Positions 29,649 through 38,212 of a stretch of 42,984 nucleotides of DNA are shown in pieces; position 1 is the stretch's first letter; the number at the start of each line of letters is the position of its first letter. Below the pieces are notes generated by a model. It ran no database searches and was not told the DNA's origin. It saw only the letters and a list, made by a program, of their open reading frames with translations. The stretch is taken from assembly GCA_001899765.1 (NCBI GenBank), contig MKWM01000039.1, positions 1 to 42,984 of the forward strand, given 5' to 3'. This DNA comes from Thiobacillus sp. 63-78. Lineage in GTDB: Bacteria; Pseudomonadota; Gammaproteobacteria; Burkholderiales; Thiobacillaceae. The position numbers and the translations under genes were made by a program.

Positions 29649-30749
29649 ATGCAAAAGAAACTGATCGCCCTGGCACTGGCTTCCGCCTTTGCCGCCCCGG
29701 CTTTCGCCGCCACCAGCAACGTTGACATCTACGGCGTGATGAACCTGTCCGTCGAGCGCATCGACAGCGGCGTGTCCGGCGCGGACAAGAGCACCAGCAT
29801 CAACAACAACTCCAGCCGCCTCGGCTTCAAGGGCACCGAAGACCTCGGTGGCGGCCTGGCCGCCATCTGGCAGATCGAGTCGTCCATTGCGACTGACAAT
29901 GGCAGCGGCAACCTGGCCGCCCGCAACACCTTCGTCGGCCTGAAAGGCGGCTTCGGTACCGTCATGCTGGGCAAGATCGACACCCCGATGAAGGGTCTCG
30001 GCCGCGCGGTTGACAACTTCGGCGACGGCATCGCCGACTCCCGCAACATTCTGGGCACGGCCGCGAACGGCGCGAACATCTGGGATGCGCGTACCAACAA
30101 CACCATCCAGTACGTGACCCCCGACTTCAGCGGTCTGTCGGCATCCCTGGCCTATAGCACCGACACCGGCACGGCGAACAACACTAACGCTCCTTGTATT
30201 GCCGGCCTCGACTGTAACAAGAACGACGCCTGGAGCGTGGCGGCCAACTACAACAATGGCCCGCTGCTGCTGGGTGCCGGCTACGAGAAGCACAACGTAC
30301 TGAATTCTCTTACCAGCCCCAACGACATTTCCAGCAAAATCTGGCGTGTGATTGCCGGTTACAGCTTCGCCGGCGCCAAGATCGGTGGCCTGTACGAGAA
30401 GGCCTCGGGTGACCTGGTGAACAACAACGACAACCTGGCCGACCGCAAGGCCTGGGGCCTGTTCGGCAACTACGCCATTGGCGCCATCACCCTCAAGGCC
30501 AACTACCTGAAGGCCGAAGAGACCAACAACGTTTCCAATAGCGGCGCCAAGCAGTACACCCTGGGTGCTGACTACGCGCTGTCCAAGCGTACCACCGCCT
30601 ACGCCTTCTACGCCAAGGTCAAGAACGACGGCACCGCCCTCGCTGGTGGCGCCTACGGTCTGGGTGCTGCCGGCACCAGCAACTCCTCCCTCGGCCACAT
30701 GGGTGACGATCCTTCGGTGTTCGGCCTCGGCATGAAGCACACCTTCTGA
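29649..30749 (+). CDS. Gram-negative outer-membrane porin
   Basis: 366 residues. The signal peptide MQKKLIALALASAFAAPAFA ends with a typical AFA cleavage site. The mature start TSNVDIYGVMNLSVERIDSG, SRLGFKGTEDLGGGLAAIWQIES, the AARNTFVGLKGGFGTVMLGK block and the final aromatic in KHTF identify a 16-strand trimeric porin of the Neisseria/Burkholderia type. It should form a general diffusion pore. Strict codon preference and a strong ribosome-binding site suggest high expression. It is monocistronic with its own terminator. Confidence 0.93.
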   Translation: MQKKLIALALASAFAAPAFAATSNVDIYGVMNLSVERIDSGVSGADKSTSINNNSSRLGFKGTEDLGGGLAAIWQIESSIATDNGSGNLAARNTFVGLKGGFGTVMLGKIDTPMKGLGRAVDNFGDGIADSRNILGTAANGANIWDARTNNTIQYVTPDFSGLSASLAYSTDTGTANNTNAPCIAGLDCNKNDAWSVAANYNNGPLLLGAGYEKHNVLNSLTSPNDISSKIWRVIAGYSFAGAKIGGLYEKASGDLVNNNDNLADRKAWGLFGNYAIGAITLKANYLKAEETNNVSNSGAKQYTLGADYALSKRTTAYAFYAKVKNDGTALAGGAYGLGAAGTSNSSLGHMGDDPSVFGLGMKHTF

Positions 30750-30788
30750 TTTAACGCCGGGGCCACCCGGTTTGAAGATGAAGTTGAA

Positions 30789-30817
30789 ACGGGCTCCTGC
30801 GGGAGCCCGTTTTTTTA
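30789..30817 (+). terminator. Intrinsic terminator after the porin
   Basis: ACGGGCTCC (30789-30797) and GGAGCCCGT (30802-30810) form a 9-bp stem with a TGCG loop, followed by seven T residues in an AT-rich tail. It is about 40 bases after the porin stop. Confidence 0.92.
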
Positions 30818-30893
30818 TTGGATGGGGCAGGGGCGGGGGTTGTAAAATCGCGCTCTGCCGCATGTTTTTCCCTTGGTTGCCACAATACCCACG

Positions 30894-33497
30894 ATGCCTG
30901 TTCCTCATTCGCCCGCCATGCCGCCCGATCTCCAGCAATCCATGCAGATGGCGCTCGAATACCGCAAGGGCGGACGACCCGACGAGGCGGTGGCGCTCTG
31001 CCGGCAGGTTCTGATCCGCTATCCGCAGCAGCCCGACGTGCTCGGGTTTCTGGGTGAACTGCTGCTGAGCCAGGGCGATTGCCAGGCGGCGCTGCCTGTG
31101 CTGGAGGACGCGCGCCGGATCGCGCCCGGCAATGCGCAACACTGGCTGGTGTTGACCGAGTGCTTGCTGGCATTGGATCGGTCAAGCGAGGCCAAGAAAG
31201 TGATCTCGGAGGCGATCGGCAAGGGCCTGCGCCATCCGCTGGCGGACGAACTGCTCAAACAGGCCCGCTCGGGAAAAAAGAAGAAGCCCGAGAAACCCGT
31301 GCCGCTCAACGAGGCGCTGCGCCAAATCGAGGCCCTGTTGCAGGCGGGACGTTATGCCGAGGCGGAAAAGTTGGGCCAGGCACTGCGGTTGCGGCCCGGA
31401 AAATCGGCCCAGGCAGCGTATCTGCTGGGCATGGCGGTGCTGCTTCAAGGACGCCCGGAAGATGCGGTTCCCCATCTGCGGCGCGCGGTGGAACATGATG
31501 GCGCGATGGCACCGGCGCTGTACAACCTCGGCTTCGCTCTGGAGCGTCTGGAGCGTCTGGACGAGGCGCTCGCGGCGTATCGGCGGACGCTGGCTGCTGC
31601 GCCGAACCTGGCGGACGCGCACAACAATCTCGGCAATGTGTTGCAGAAACTCGGTCGGCATGACGAAGCGTTGACGGCCTTCGAAAAAGCTGCCGCGCTG
31701 CGGCCGGATGCCGCGGTGTTCCAGATGAACCGGGGCAATGTGCTGTGCGAACTGGAACGGTTTGAAGAGGGGGCAGCCGCCTATGAGCGGGCGCTCAGGC
31801 TCGAACCGACGCTCGTCGATGCCTATGGCAAACTGGCCCTGGCCTTGCCTCGACTCGACCGCTATGAGGAACTCGTGACCTTGTTGCAAGGCGCGATCGA
31901 GAAGTGGCCCGATTCGTTTGAACTCCATCAGAGTATGGGGCATGCCTTGCGTCACTTGGCGCGTTATGAGCCTGCGATTGAAGCCTATCGCCGCGCGATC
32001 GAACTCAGCCCAACGGATGCCGCGTTGCACAAGGACCTGGGCGTGGCGCTCAAGGATGCGGGGCGCCATGAAGCGGCGCTTGATTCCTTGCGGCGCGCGC
32101 TGGAGTTCCAGCCCGATTTTGATGCGGCGTTCAGTGGGGCCGCAGGCACCTTGCTGGACATGGGCCGTCATTCGGAGGCGCTGGCATGCTATCGCGAAGG
32201 CCTGGTGCGCAAACCGGATGCGTACTACCTGCACAGCGCCCTCTTGCTGGTCTTGAACTACCAGGCGGATGCCTCGCCCCGGGCTTTGCTCGCGGAGGCG
32301 CGTGCCTTTGGCGAGCAGGCGGCACGCAAGGCGGTGCCGTTCGTACAGCACGACAATGTGCCCGATCCTGATCGCCGTTTGCGCATCGGTCTGGTCTCCG
32401 GCGACCTCGGACAGCACCCGGTGGGCTTCTTTTTGCAGAATGTGCTGGCGAGCCTTGATCCGAGCGTGGTCGAGTTGTTCGCCTATGCGACGGCTGAGCG
32501 CAGGGATGTGCTCAACGAGCATTTTCACCGCTCGATTCCCCATTGGCTCGAACCCAGCGTCACGCACAAGATGAGCGACGAGGCGCTCGCACGCCGGATC
32601 CGCGCTGACGGCATCGATATCCTGATCGATCTCGCCGGACATACTGCAGGCAATCGCCTGGCTATGTTTGCCTGGAAGCCGGCCCCGGTACAGGTCAGCT
32701 GGCTGGGTTATCTGGGAACCACCGGCCTGGCCGCGATGGACTACCTCCTCGCCGACCCCTGGGCGTTGCCGGCCGGCGAAGAGGATCAGTTCACGGAAAC
32801 GCCCTGGCGTTTGCCCGAAACGTATATCTGCTTTTCGCCTCCGGACCTGCCGGTCGAAGTCGCGCCGTTGCCGGCCTCGAACAAGGGGACTGTCACGTTT
32901 GGCTGCTTCAACAATCTGAGCAAGATCACGGACGAGGTGGTGGCGTGCTGGTCGCGTGTGTTGTGGGCTGTGCCCGAAGGGCGGTTGTTTCTCAAGACCA
33001 GGAATCTGGGCGTGCCCGAGGTGCGCGAGCAACTCATGGCCCGTTTCGCACGGCATGGAATTGGCGCGGATCGTTTCGTGATAGAAGGACAGTTTCCAAC
33101 CCACGAGGCGCATTTCCAGGCTTACAACCAGGTTGACATTGCCCTGGATCCTTTCCCCTATCCCGGCATTACCACCACGATGGAAGCGCTCTGGATGGGG
33201 GTGCCGGTGCTGGCGCTCAGGGGCGACCGGTTCATCAGCCATCAGGGCGAGACGATTTTGCACAACGCAGGGCTGCCGGAATGGATTGCTGCCGATACGG
33301 ACGATTACGTGGCAAAAGCGGTGGCTTTTGCCCGTGACACGAAAACCCTGGCGGAATTGCGGTCAGGTCTTCGCGAGCGTCTGCTTGTCTCGCCGCTCTG
33401 TGATGCGCCTCGCTTCGCCCGCAACCTGGAGGCGGCCTTCAGGGGAATGTGGCGGAAATGGTGCGAGCAACAGCAAGTTCCGGGTGAGGACGGTTAA
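30894..33497 (+). CDS. TPR protein with GT41 (O-GlcNAc-transferase-like) domain
   Basis: 867 residues from ATG 30894; a TTG at 30873 would add seven. No signal peptide. About ten tetratricopeptide repeats occupy residues 15-440, for example PALYNLGFALERLERLDEAL and ADAHNNLGNVLQKLGRHDEA. The C-terminal half (about 480-855) is a family 41 glycosyltransferase with RIGLVSGDLGQHPVGFFL, DILIDLAGHTAGNRL, PAPVQVSWLGYLGTTGL, FGCFNNLSKITDEV and DPFPYPGITTTMEALWMGVP. Relatives transfer sugar from UDP-GlcNAc or similar donors to Ser/Thr (OGT, SPINDLY). The acceptor here is unknown; the porin upstream is separated by a terminator and is not evidence for one. Confidence 0.88.
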   Translation: MPVPHSPAMPPDLQQSMQMALEYRKGGRPDEAVALCRQVLIRYPQQPDVLGFLGELLLSQGDCQAALPVLEDARRIAPGNAQHWLVLTECLLALDRSSEAKKVISEAIGKGLRHPLADELLKQARSGKKKKPEKPVPLNEALRQIEALLQAGRYAEAEKLGQALRLRPGKSAQAAYLLGMAVLLQGRPEDAVPHLRRAVEHDGAMAPALYNLGFALERLERLDEALAAYRRTLAAAPNLADAHNNLGNVLQKLGRHDEALTAFEKAAALRPDAAVFQMNRGNVLCELERFEEGAAAYERALRLEPTLVDAYGKLALALPRLDRYEELVTLLQGAIEKWPDSFELHQSMGHALRHLARYEPAIEAYRRAIELSPTDAALHKDLGVALKDAGRHEAALDSLRRALEFQPDFDAAFSGAAGTLLDMGRHSEALACYREGLVRKPDAYYLHSALLLVLNYQADASPRALLAEARAFGEQAARKAVPFVQHDNVPDPDRRLRIGLVSGDLGQHPVGFFLQNVLASLDPSVVELFAYATAERRDVLNEHFHRSIPHWLEPSVTHKMSDEALARRIRADGIDILIDLAGHTAGNRLAMFAWKPAPVQVSWLGYLGTTGLAAMDYLLADPWALPAGEEDQFTETPWRLPETYICFSPPDLPVEVAPLPASNKGTVTFGCFNNLSKITDEVVACWSRVLWAVPEGRLFLKTRNLGVPEVREQLMARFARHGIGADRFVIEGQFPTHEAHFQAYNQVDIALDPFPYPGITTTMEALWMGVPVLALRGDRFISHQGETILHNAGLPEWIAADTDDYVAKAVAFARDTKTLAELRSGLRERLLVSPLCDAPRFARNLEAAFRGMWRKWCEQQQVPGEDG

Positions 33498-33543
33498 GAC
33501 AGGCGCAACGGACTCCCTTGGGTGCCCGTTGGTTTTCGGGGCG

Positions 33544-33730
33544 TCAGCCCTCCGCCACCTCGAAATCGTGCGTGATCTCGGCGACCTTGCCGAGCATGGT
33601 GCTGGCCAAACAGTATTTTTCGACGGAGAGTTTCACCGCCTATTCGGCGCGCCTGGGGTCGAGCGCCTTGCCGGTGACGGTGAAATGGACGTGGATCCGG
33701 GCGTGCGCCGGCGTCCTGTGTCGGCGGCTT
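33544..33730 (-). pseudogene. osmC 3'-end remnant A
   Basis: About 187 bases closely match the last 60 codons of the intact osmC-family gene at 34873-35289. Reading the minus strand, the end is HDFEVAEG then TGA, compared with HDFEVVED in the intact gene. An in-frame TAG (33640-33642) replaces a Gln codon, and upstream of that the match weakens. It is not a functional gene. It abuts the end of hicA. Confidence 0.85.
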
Positions 33731-33735
33731 GACGT

Positions 33736-33977
33736 TTAGCCGAACAATTTCCGGAGCAGTTCGTCTCGCGTGAGGCCATGATGCGCAGCGATGCTGGCCA
33801 ATAGGGCGGCGAGGGTGCCAATTTTCAAAGGGTCGTGATTGGGGAGGGTGATGTGGTGCTCGCCATGAGCCGTGCTGGTCAGGCGAATGTGGCTGCCGGT
33901 CTGGCGAGTCGTGGCATAGCCCAGAGGGCAAGATGTTTGACCAGTTCCGCGCCGGACAAATCGCGCGGAATTTTCAT
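33736..33977 (-). pseudogene. hicA: HicA-family mRNA interferase, frameshifted
   Basis: Read on the minus strand, ATG 33977 gives MKIPRDLSGAELVKHLA, the normal HicA start. The frame is then lost and resumes in another frame as LGYATTRQTGSHIRLT, then HGEHHITLPNHDPLKIGTLA and HHGLTRDELLRKLFG. One base is missing near 33925-33929. The catalytic His in GSHIRL is preserved. HicA toxins cleave mRNA and are neutralised by HicB. The gene overlaps hicB by four bases (ATGA). A sequencing error must be excluded before calling it dead. Confidence 0.8.
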
Positions 33978-34180
33978 GCGGTGAGGACTTCCTCGCGTGT
34001 GATGTGCAGGCGGATGATGGTGGGGGATTGCCCTTCGTCGAAATGGCAATGTACGGCGTCTCTGACCTGGACGTGGAGGCTGGGCAGATCGTCGGCCTCG
34101 GTGACAATGTCCGCACCAACCCCGCGAGCGATGAAGCCGCCTTCCGGTGTTTCTTCTACGATGAAATGAATTTCGGTCAT
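33974..34180 (-). CDS. hicB: HicB-like antitoxin (short form)
   Basis: 68 residues from ATG 34180. It begins MTEIHFIVEETPEGGFIARG, the HicB partial RNase H-like fold, and ends IIRLHITREEVLTA. It lacks the C-terminal DNA-binding domain found in longer HicB proteins. It lies upstream of hicA with a four-base overlap, the hicB-hicA order. With hicA frameshifted, the antitoxin may persist as a remnant or neutralise related toxins elsewhere. Confidence 0.8.
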   Translation of the reverse strand: MTEIHFIVEETPEGGFIARGVGADIVTEADDLPSLHVQVRDAVHCHFDEGQSPTIIRLHITREEVLTA

Positions 34181-34265
34181 GACGGGTCCCTGGAAGCGAT
34201 CGACGGATTCAAGTATCGCCTGACTTGGCGCCAAGGTGAAACAGCCATGTTTGACTTGTAACCGA

Positions 34266-34331
34266 TCAGCCTTCCGCGGCCTCGAAATTGTGCGTCATTT
34301 CGGCGACCTTGCGCAGGATGTGGACGACGTC
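34266..34331 (-). pseudogene. osmC 3'-end remnant B, internally deleted
   Basis: This segment matches the last 15 codons of osmC (minus-strand end THNFEAAEG) joined directly to the DVVHILRK segment that in the intact gene lies further upstream. The join is at CCTTGC, which occurs in intact osmC at 34914-34919 and 35103-35108. The deletion is therefore 189 bases, 63 codons, between six-base microhomologies. Confidence 0.82.
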
Positions 34332-34358
34332 GAAGGCGGGGGCGTAGTCATGGCCCGA

Positions 34359-34385
34359 TTGAAACGCTACTTTGTTTGTTACACT
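34359..34385 (+). promoter_or_regulatory. Possible promoter of the DUF4258-like/DUF2283 pair
   Basis: TTGAAA (34359-34364) is followed by TACACT (34380-34385) with TG at 34377-34378, an extended -10, at a short 15-base spacing. Transcription would start at about 34391-34393, the site of the GTG start codon, so the mRNA could be leaderless. No ribosome-binding site precedes the gene, in agreement with this. Confidence 0.35.
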
Positions 34386-34392
34386 GGTGAAC

Positions 34393-34629
34393 GTGAAATT
34401 CACCCAGTATTTCCTCTCCATGAGGCAACGACCCGACCGGGCCTCGATTGAGCTGGAGTGGATTCAGTATGTGATCGATCACCCCGAGCGGGAGGTGATT
34501 CAGGCCGATGGCCGAATTCGCCGCTGGGCATCCATTGTGGGGGCCGAGGGCAGGTATTTGCGGGTAATCCTTCTGCCGGATGGGGAAACCGTCCACAACG
34601 CATTTTTTGATCGGAGGTTCGTGCCATGA
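34393..34629 (+). CDS. DUF4258-like small protein, possible toxin partner
   Basis: 78 residues from GTG 34393 (MKFTQYFLSMRQRPDRASIE); GTG 34387 and ATG 34420 are alternatives. Its core reads EWIQYVIDHPEREVIQADGR, IRRWASIVGAEGRYLRVILL and TVHNAFFDRRF. It is small and basic, and I match it only tentatively to DUF4258, a fold resembling small RNases and toxins. It overlaps the DUF2283 gene by four bases (ATGA), the usual layout of a toxin-antitoxin or regulator pair. No catalytic residues can be assigned. Confidence 0.6.
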   Translation: MKFTQYFLSMRQRPDRASIELEWIQYVIDHPEREVIQADGRIRRWASIVGAEGRYLRVILLPDGETVHNAFFDRRFVP

Positions 34630-34823
34630 AGATCAAGTACTTTCAGGATACCGATACGCTTTATATCGAGTTCAAATCCACTCCGGTGAGCGAGAGCAGA
34701 GATCTGGATGAAAATACCTTGCTGGATCTGGATGCGGACGGGAATGTGTGCGGCATCACTGTCGAGCATGCGCGCGATCGAGCGGATATCCCGAAATTTT
34801 CTTTCGAGCAAATCGCGGTTTAA
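34626..34823 (+). CDS. DUF2283 family small protein
   Basis: 65 residues. It begins MKIKYFQDTDTLYIEF and includes ETRDLDENT-like, LLDLDADGNVCGITVEHA segments, typical of DUF2283. It is acidic, the opposite of its upstream partner. DUF2283 proteins are often found coupled to a second small gene and have been suggested as antitoxin-like; activity is not established. It starts within the stop codon of the previous gene. Confidence 0.8.
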   Translation: MKIKYFQDTDTLYIEFKSTPVSESRDLDENTLLDLDADGNVCGITVEHARDRADIPKFSFEQIAV

Positions 34824-34844
34824 GCGTTTCTGATGTTCCCTGGT

Positions 34845-34872
34845 AACGGGCGCTTCGGCGCCCGTTTGCGTT
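34845..34872 (+). terminator. Terminator hairpin between DUF2283 and osmC
   Basis: AACGGGCGC (34845-34853) and GCGCCCGTT (34858-34866) form a 9-bp stem with a TTCG loop, followed on the plus strand by TGCGTTT. The T-run is imperfect. It lies between the convergent DUF2283 gene and osmC. Confidence 0.65.
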
Positions 34873-35289
34873 TCAGTCTTCCACCACCTCGAAATCGTGC
34901 GTGATCTCGACCACCTTGCCGAGCATGATCGAGGCCGAGCAGTATTTTTCGGCGGAGAGTTTCACCGCCTGTTCGACCCGTTTGGGATCCAGCGCCTTGC
35001 CGGCAATGGTGAAGTGGAGGTGGATTTTCGTGAATACCTTGGGGTCGGTGTCGGCGCGTTCGGCGCTCAGGTCGGCGACGCAGTCGGTCACCTGCTGGCG
35101 CGCCTTGCGCAGGATGTGGACGACGTCGGCGGCCGAGCAGCCGCCCATGCCGATCAGCAGCATTTCCATCGGCCGGATGCCGAGGTTTTTGCCGCCGAAA
35201 TCGGGCGGGCCGTCCATGACGACGGAATGGCCGGATGCGCTCTGGCCGACGAAACTGACGCCTTCGATGAGTTTGACGCGGGCTTTCAT
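34873..35289 (-). CDS. OsmC/Ohr family protein (YhfA-like)
   Basis: 138 residues. It begins MKARVKLIEGVSFVGQSASG and has PMEMLLIGMGGCSAADVVHILRK with the conserved Cys, and the second conserved Cys in KYCSASIMLGK. OsmC-fold proteins reduce organic peroxides through such cysteine pairs; the YhfA branch has no proven role. This is the intact parent of remnants A and B, which share its 3' end. Confidence 0.88.
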   Translation of the reverse strand: MKARVKLIEGVSFVGQSASGHSVVMDGPPDFGGKNLGIRPMEMLLIGMGGCSAADVVHILRKARQQVTDCVADLSAERADTDPKVFTKIHLHFTIAGKALDPKRVEQAVKLSAEKYCSASIMLGKVVEITHDFEVVED

Positions 35290-35346
35290 GGGGTTCCTTC
35301 AGTAGCGGCCACCCTGCGGAGGACTCGGGGCGAACGGCTGGGTGGG

Positions 35347-36105
35347 TTAGAGGCTGGACCGGAGTTTGTACCACAAAATACCGATCCATTCGTGCAAGGC
35401 GAACGTGCTGTCGCGCAGACCGGCAGGCGTGGGGATGACGTCGAGGAGGGAATCGAGCCGCGTGCTGGCAAACTGGATGCCGGCCGGGACGACGTCGAGC
35501 CCCTGGGCCTCGAACAAGGGGACGGCGCGCCGCAGATGCCAGGCATGGGTGATCAGGACGATGCGCCGGACGCCGGAATCGCGCAGCAAGCGGGCCGACA
35601 GACGGGCGTTGTCCCAGGTCGTGAGCGCGGCGTCTTCGACCCAGCGGGGCGCGATGCCGTATTCGCTTTGCAGGATGTGCTGCATGATGCGGCCTTCGGA
35701 CAGGGTGCCGCCACCGGGCCTGCCGCCGGTGACCAGCAGCGGCAGGCCGCTGTGGCGGTGGAGAAAGACGCCGTAGCGCAGGCGTTCCAGGCTGAGCCCA
35801 TTGAGCGTGTCGCTGCCGTATTCGGCCGAGTCGAGCCGCCGGCCGCCGCCCAGCACGACAATCGCGTCCGCCGTCTGCCACCGGGCAGGGGTGACGGGCG
35901 CGCTGATTTCCAGGCTTTTCTGCAGCAGCCCGCCCACCCAGGGCGTGGACAGGGCATAGAGCGCAAAGGTGGATGACAGGATCAGCAGCATGGCCAGGCG
36001 GGGGCGGCGACGGTGGACGATAAGCCCGGCAGCCAGCAGGAGCACCAGTGACAGCGGTGGCAGAAGGGCCAGGGCGATCAGGTGGGTGGCAAGCCAGGCG
36101 GTCAT
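35347..36105 (-). CDS. ElyC/YdcF-like membrane protein (DUF218)
   Basis: 252 residues. Two membrane helices lie near residues 6-30 and 35-58. The DUF218 domain shows [39 protein letters not shown] and [13 protein letters not shown]. The layout matches ElyC (YcbC), which supports cell-wall synthesis through the undecaprenyl carrier in Escherichia coli; assigning that role here is an inference. It diverges from rplM across 125 bases. Confidence 0.85.
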   Translation of the reverse strand: MTAWLATHLIALALLPPLSLVLLLAAGLIVHRRRPRLAMLLILSSTFALYALSTPWVGGLLQKSLEISAPVTPARWQTADAIVVLGGGRRLDSAEYGSDTLNGLSLERLRYGVFLHRHSGLPLLVTGGRPGGGTLSEGRIMQHILQSEYGIAPRWVEDAALTTWDNARLSARLLRDSGVRRIVLITHAWHLRRAVPLFEAQGLDVVPAGIQFASTRLDSLLDVIPTPAGLRDSTFALHEWIGILWYKLRSSL

Positions 36106-36159
36106 GGCGGGGATTGTATGTCAGGCTGTCCGCCGGAAGACAGTGTTGGAGTTTGTTGT

Positions 36160-36189
36160 TTGACTTTGTCCGCGATGGGCGGTTAAAAT
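36160..36189 (+). promoter_or_regulatory. Probable rplM-rpsI promoter
   Basis: TTGACT (36160-36165) and TAAAAT (36184-36189) are 18 bases apart. A GC-rich discriminator (GCCCGGC) follows, as expected for stringent control. The leader of about 35 bases before the rplM ATG is short. Confidence 0.6.
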
Positions 36190-36230
36190 GCCCGGCTTTC
36201 CGAGAATGTCCTCTGTGCAGGGGCTGGGTC

Positions 36231-36677
36231 ATGAAAACCTTTTCCGCTAAAACGCATGAAGTCAAACGCGACTGGTTCGTGGTTGACGCCGACAACAAAG
36301 TGCTGGGCCGCCTGGCTTCCGAGATCGCCCGCCGTCTGCGCGGCAAGCACAAGCCCGAGTACACCCCGCACGTCGACACCGGCGATTACATCGTGGTGGT
36401 CAATGCCGGCAAGATGGTCGTGACCGGCAACAAGGGCCTCGACAAGAAATACTACCGCCACTCCGGCTACCCCGGCGGCATCTACGAAACGAACTTCGAC
36501 AAGCTGCAGGAACGCTTCCCCGGCCGCGCGCTGGAAAAAGCGGTCAAGGGCATGCTGCCCAAGGGACCGCTCGGCTACGCCATGATCAAGAAAATGAAGA
36601 TTTACGCGGGCGCGGACCATCCGCACGAAGCCCAGCAGCCCCAACCCCTCGACCTCCACGTTAAGGCCGCATCATGA
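36231..36677 (+). CDS. rplM: 50S ribosomal protein L13
   Basis: 148 residues from ATG 36231, slightly longer than Escherichia coli L13. It begins [20 protein letters not shown] and includes [32 protein letters not shown] and [21 protein letters not shown]. The C-terminal extension ends DLHVKAAS. L13 is an early 50S assembly protein. It overlaps rpsI by four bases (ATGA). The frame is open upstream but has no family support there. Confidence 0.97.
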   Translation: MKTFSAKTHEVKRDWFVVDADNKVLGRLASEIARRLRGKHKPEYTPHVDTGDYIVVVNAGKMVVTGNKGLDKKYYRHSGYPGGIYETNFDKLQERFPGRALEKAVKGMLPKGPLGYAMIKKMKIYAGADHPHEAQQPQPLDLHVKAAS

Positions 36678-37066
36678 TCGGTAATTACAACTACGGTACG
36701 GGGCGGCGCAAATCGTCGGTTGCCCGTGTGTTCATCAAGGCCGGCAGCGGCAAGATCATCGTCAACGACAAGCCGGTGGACGAGTATTTCTCGCGCGAAA
36801 CCGGTCGCATGATCGTGCGTCAACCGCTGGCGCTGACGGACAACCTGAGCCGCTTCGACATCATGGTCAACGTCGCGGGCGGCGGTGAATCGGGCCAGGC
36901 CGGCGCGGTGCGCCACGGTATCACCCGCGCGCTGATCGACCTGGACGCTGAAATGAAGCCGGCACTGAAAGCCGCGGGCCTGGTGACCCGCGATGCCCGT
37001 GAAGTCGAACGCAAGAAGGTCGGTTTTCACAAGGCGCGTCGTCGCAAGCAGTTCTCCAAGCGCTGA
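36674..37066 (+). CDS. rpsI: 30S ribosomal protein S9
   Basis: 130 residues, the Escherichia coli length. It begins [20 protein letters not shown] and ends with the conserved [17 protein letters not shown], whose terminal Lys-Arg contacts the P-site tRNA anticodon. It is coupled to rplM and ended by a strong terminator. Confidence 0.98.
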   Translation: MIGNYNYGTGRRKSSVARVFIKAGSGKIIVNDKPVDEYFSRETGRMIVRQPLALTDNLSRFDIMVNVAGGGESGQAGAVRHGITRALIDLDAEMKPALKAAGLVTRDAREVERKKVGFHKARRRKQFSKR

Positions 37067-37100
37067 TCGATTGGGTCTGGCCGCCGGCCAGACCAGGAGA

Positions 37101-37126
37101 ACCGCCCGCTTCAGGGCGGTTTTTTT
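37101..37126 (+). terminator. Intrinsic terminator after rpsI
   Basis: ACCGCCC (37101-37107) and GGGCGGT (37114-37120) form a perfect 7-bp stem with a six-base loop, followed by six more T residues. Confidence 0.92.
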
Positions 37127-37183
37127 ATGCCCGCTCCTCTCGCGTGCTTTAGAATATAGTCATTCTCTGCAAGGAATCACGCC

Positions 37184-38212
37184 ATGATCAAAGTCGGTAT
37201 TGTCGGGGGCACGGGCTACACCGGAGTCGAACTGCTGCGCCTGCTGGCGCGCCATCCGCAGGTGGAACTGAAGGCCATTACCTCGCGCAAGGAAGCCGGC
37301 ATGCCGGTGGCGGACATGTTCCCCAATCTGCGCCGGCGCGTGACGCTGGCGTTTTCCACGCCGGAAGAGGCCGGGCTGGAAACGTGCGACGTGGTGTTTT
37401 TCGCCACCCCCAACGGCGTGGCGATGCAGCAGACGCGCGCGTTGCTCGATGCGGGCGTCAGGGTGATCGATCTGGCGGCTGATTTCCGCATCCAGGACAT
37501 CGCGGTGTGGGAGCACTGGTACAAGATGAAACATGCCTGCCCGGACCTGGTGGCCGAGGCGGTGTACGGTCTGCCGGAGATCAACCGTGAGCGAATCAAG
37601 GGCGCGCGGCTGATCGCGAATCCGGGCTGCTATCCGACCTCGGTGCAACTGGGCTTCCTGCCGCTGCTGGCGTCCGGCGCGGTCGATGCCGGCTTTCTCG
37701 TGGCGGATGTCAAGTCGGGCGTGTCGGGTGCCGGCCGCAAGCCGGAAACCCATACCCTGTTTGCCGAGGCCGCTGACAACTTCAAGGCCTATGCGGTGGG
37801 CGGGCACCGCCACTGGCCTGAAATCAAGCAGGGTCTGGACAGTTTTTCCGGCAAGCCGGTGGGGTTCACCTTCGTTCCTCACCTGATCCCGCTGATTCGC
37901 GGCATCCACGCCACCTTGTACGCCCGACTCAACGCCGATATCGATTTGCAGGCCTTGTACGAGAAACATTATGCCGACGAGGCGTTTGTCGATGTGATGC
38001 CTGCCGGCGCACACCCGGAAACCCGCTCGGTACGCGGCGCCAACGTCTGCCGGATCGCGGTGCACCGGCCGCAGGGAGGGGACACCGTGGTCGTGCTGTC
38101 GGTGATCGACAATCTGGTCAAGGGCGCAGCGGGGCAGGCGGTTCAGAACATGAACATCCTGTTCGGCCTGCCGGAGGACACGGCGCTGACCGACGTGGGG
38201 ATGTTGCCTTGA
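37184..38212 (+). CDS. argC: N-acetyl-gamma-glutamyl-phosphate reductase
   Basis: 342 residues. The NADP-binding start [20 protein letters not shown] and the catalytic Cys149 in [10 protein letters not shown] are present, with [11 protein letters not shown] and [11 protein letters not shown] downstream. The enzyme makes N-acetylglutamate semialdehyde, the third step of arginine synthesis. It follows rpsI after a terminator and starts with a CAAGGAATC ribosome-binding site. Its stop codon lies within the left end of the repeat element at 38211-38480. Confidence 0.96.
   Translation: MIKVGIVGGTGYTGVELLRLLARHPQVELKAITSRKEAGMPVADMFPNLRRRVTLAFSTPEEAGLETCDVVFFATPNGVAMQQTRALLDAGVRVIDLAADFRIQDIAVWEHWYKMKHACPDLVAEAVYGLPEINRERIKGARLIANPGCYPTSVQLGFLPLLASGAVDAGFLVADVKSGVSGAGRKPETHTLFAEAADNFKAYAVGGHRHWPEIKQGLDSFSGKPVGFTFVPHLIPLIRGIHATLYARLNADIDLQALYEKHYADEAFVDVMPAGAHPETRSVRGANVCRIAVHRPQGGDTVVVLSVIDNLVKGAAGQAVQNMNILFGLPEDTALTDVGMLP

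Noticed and set aside
33494..33931. A minus-strand open frame across osmC tail A and hicA.
   Set aside because: It uses a frame different from both osmC and hicA and only reflects the lack of stops in GC-rich DNA.
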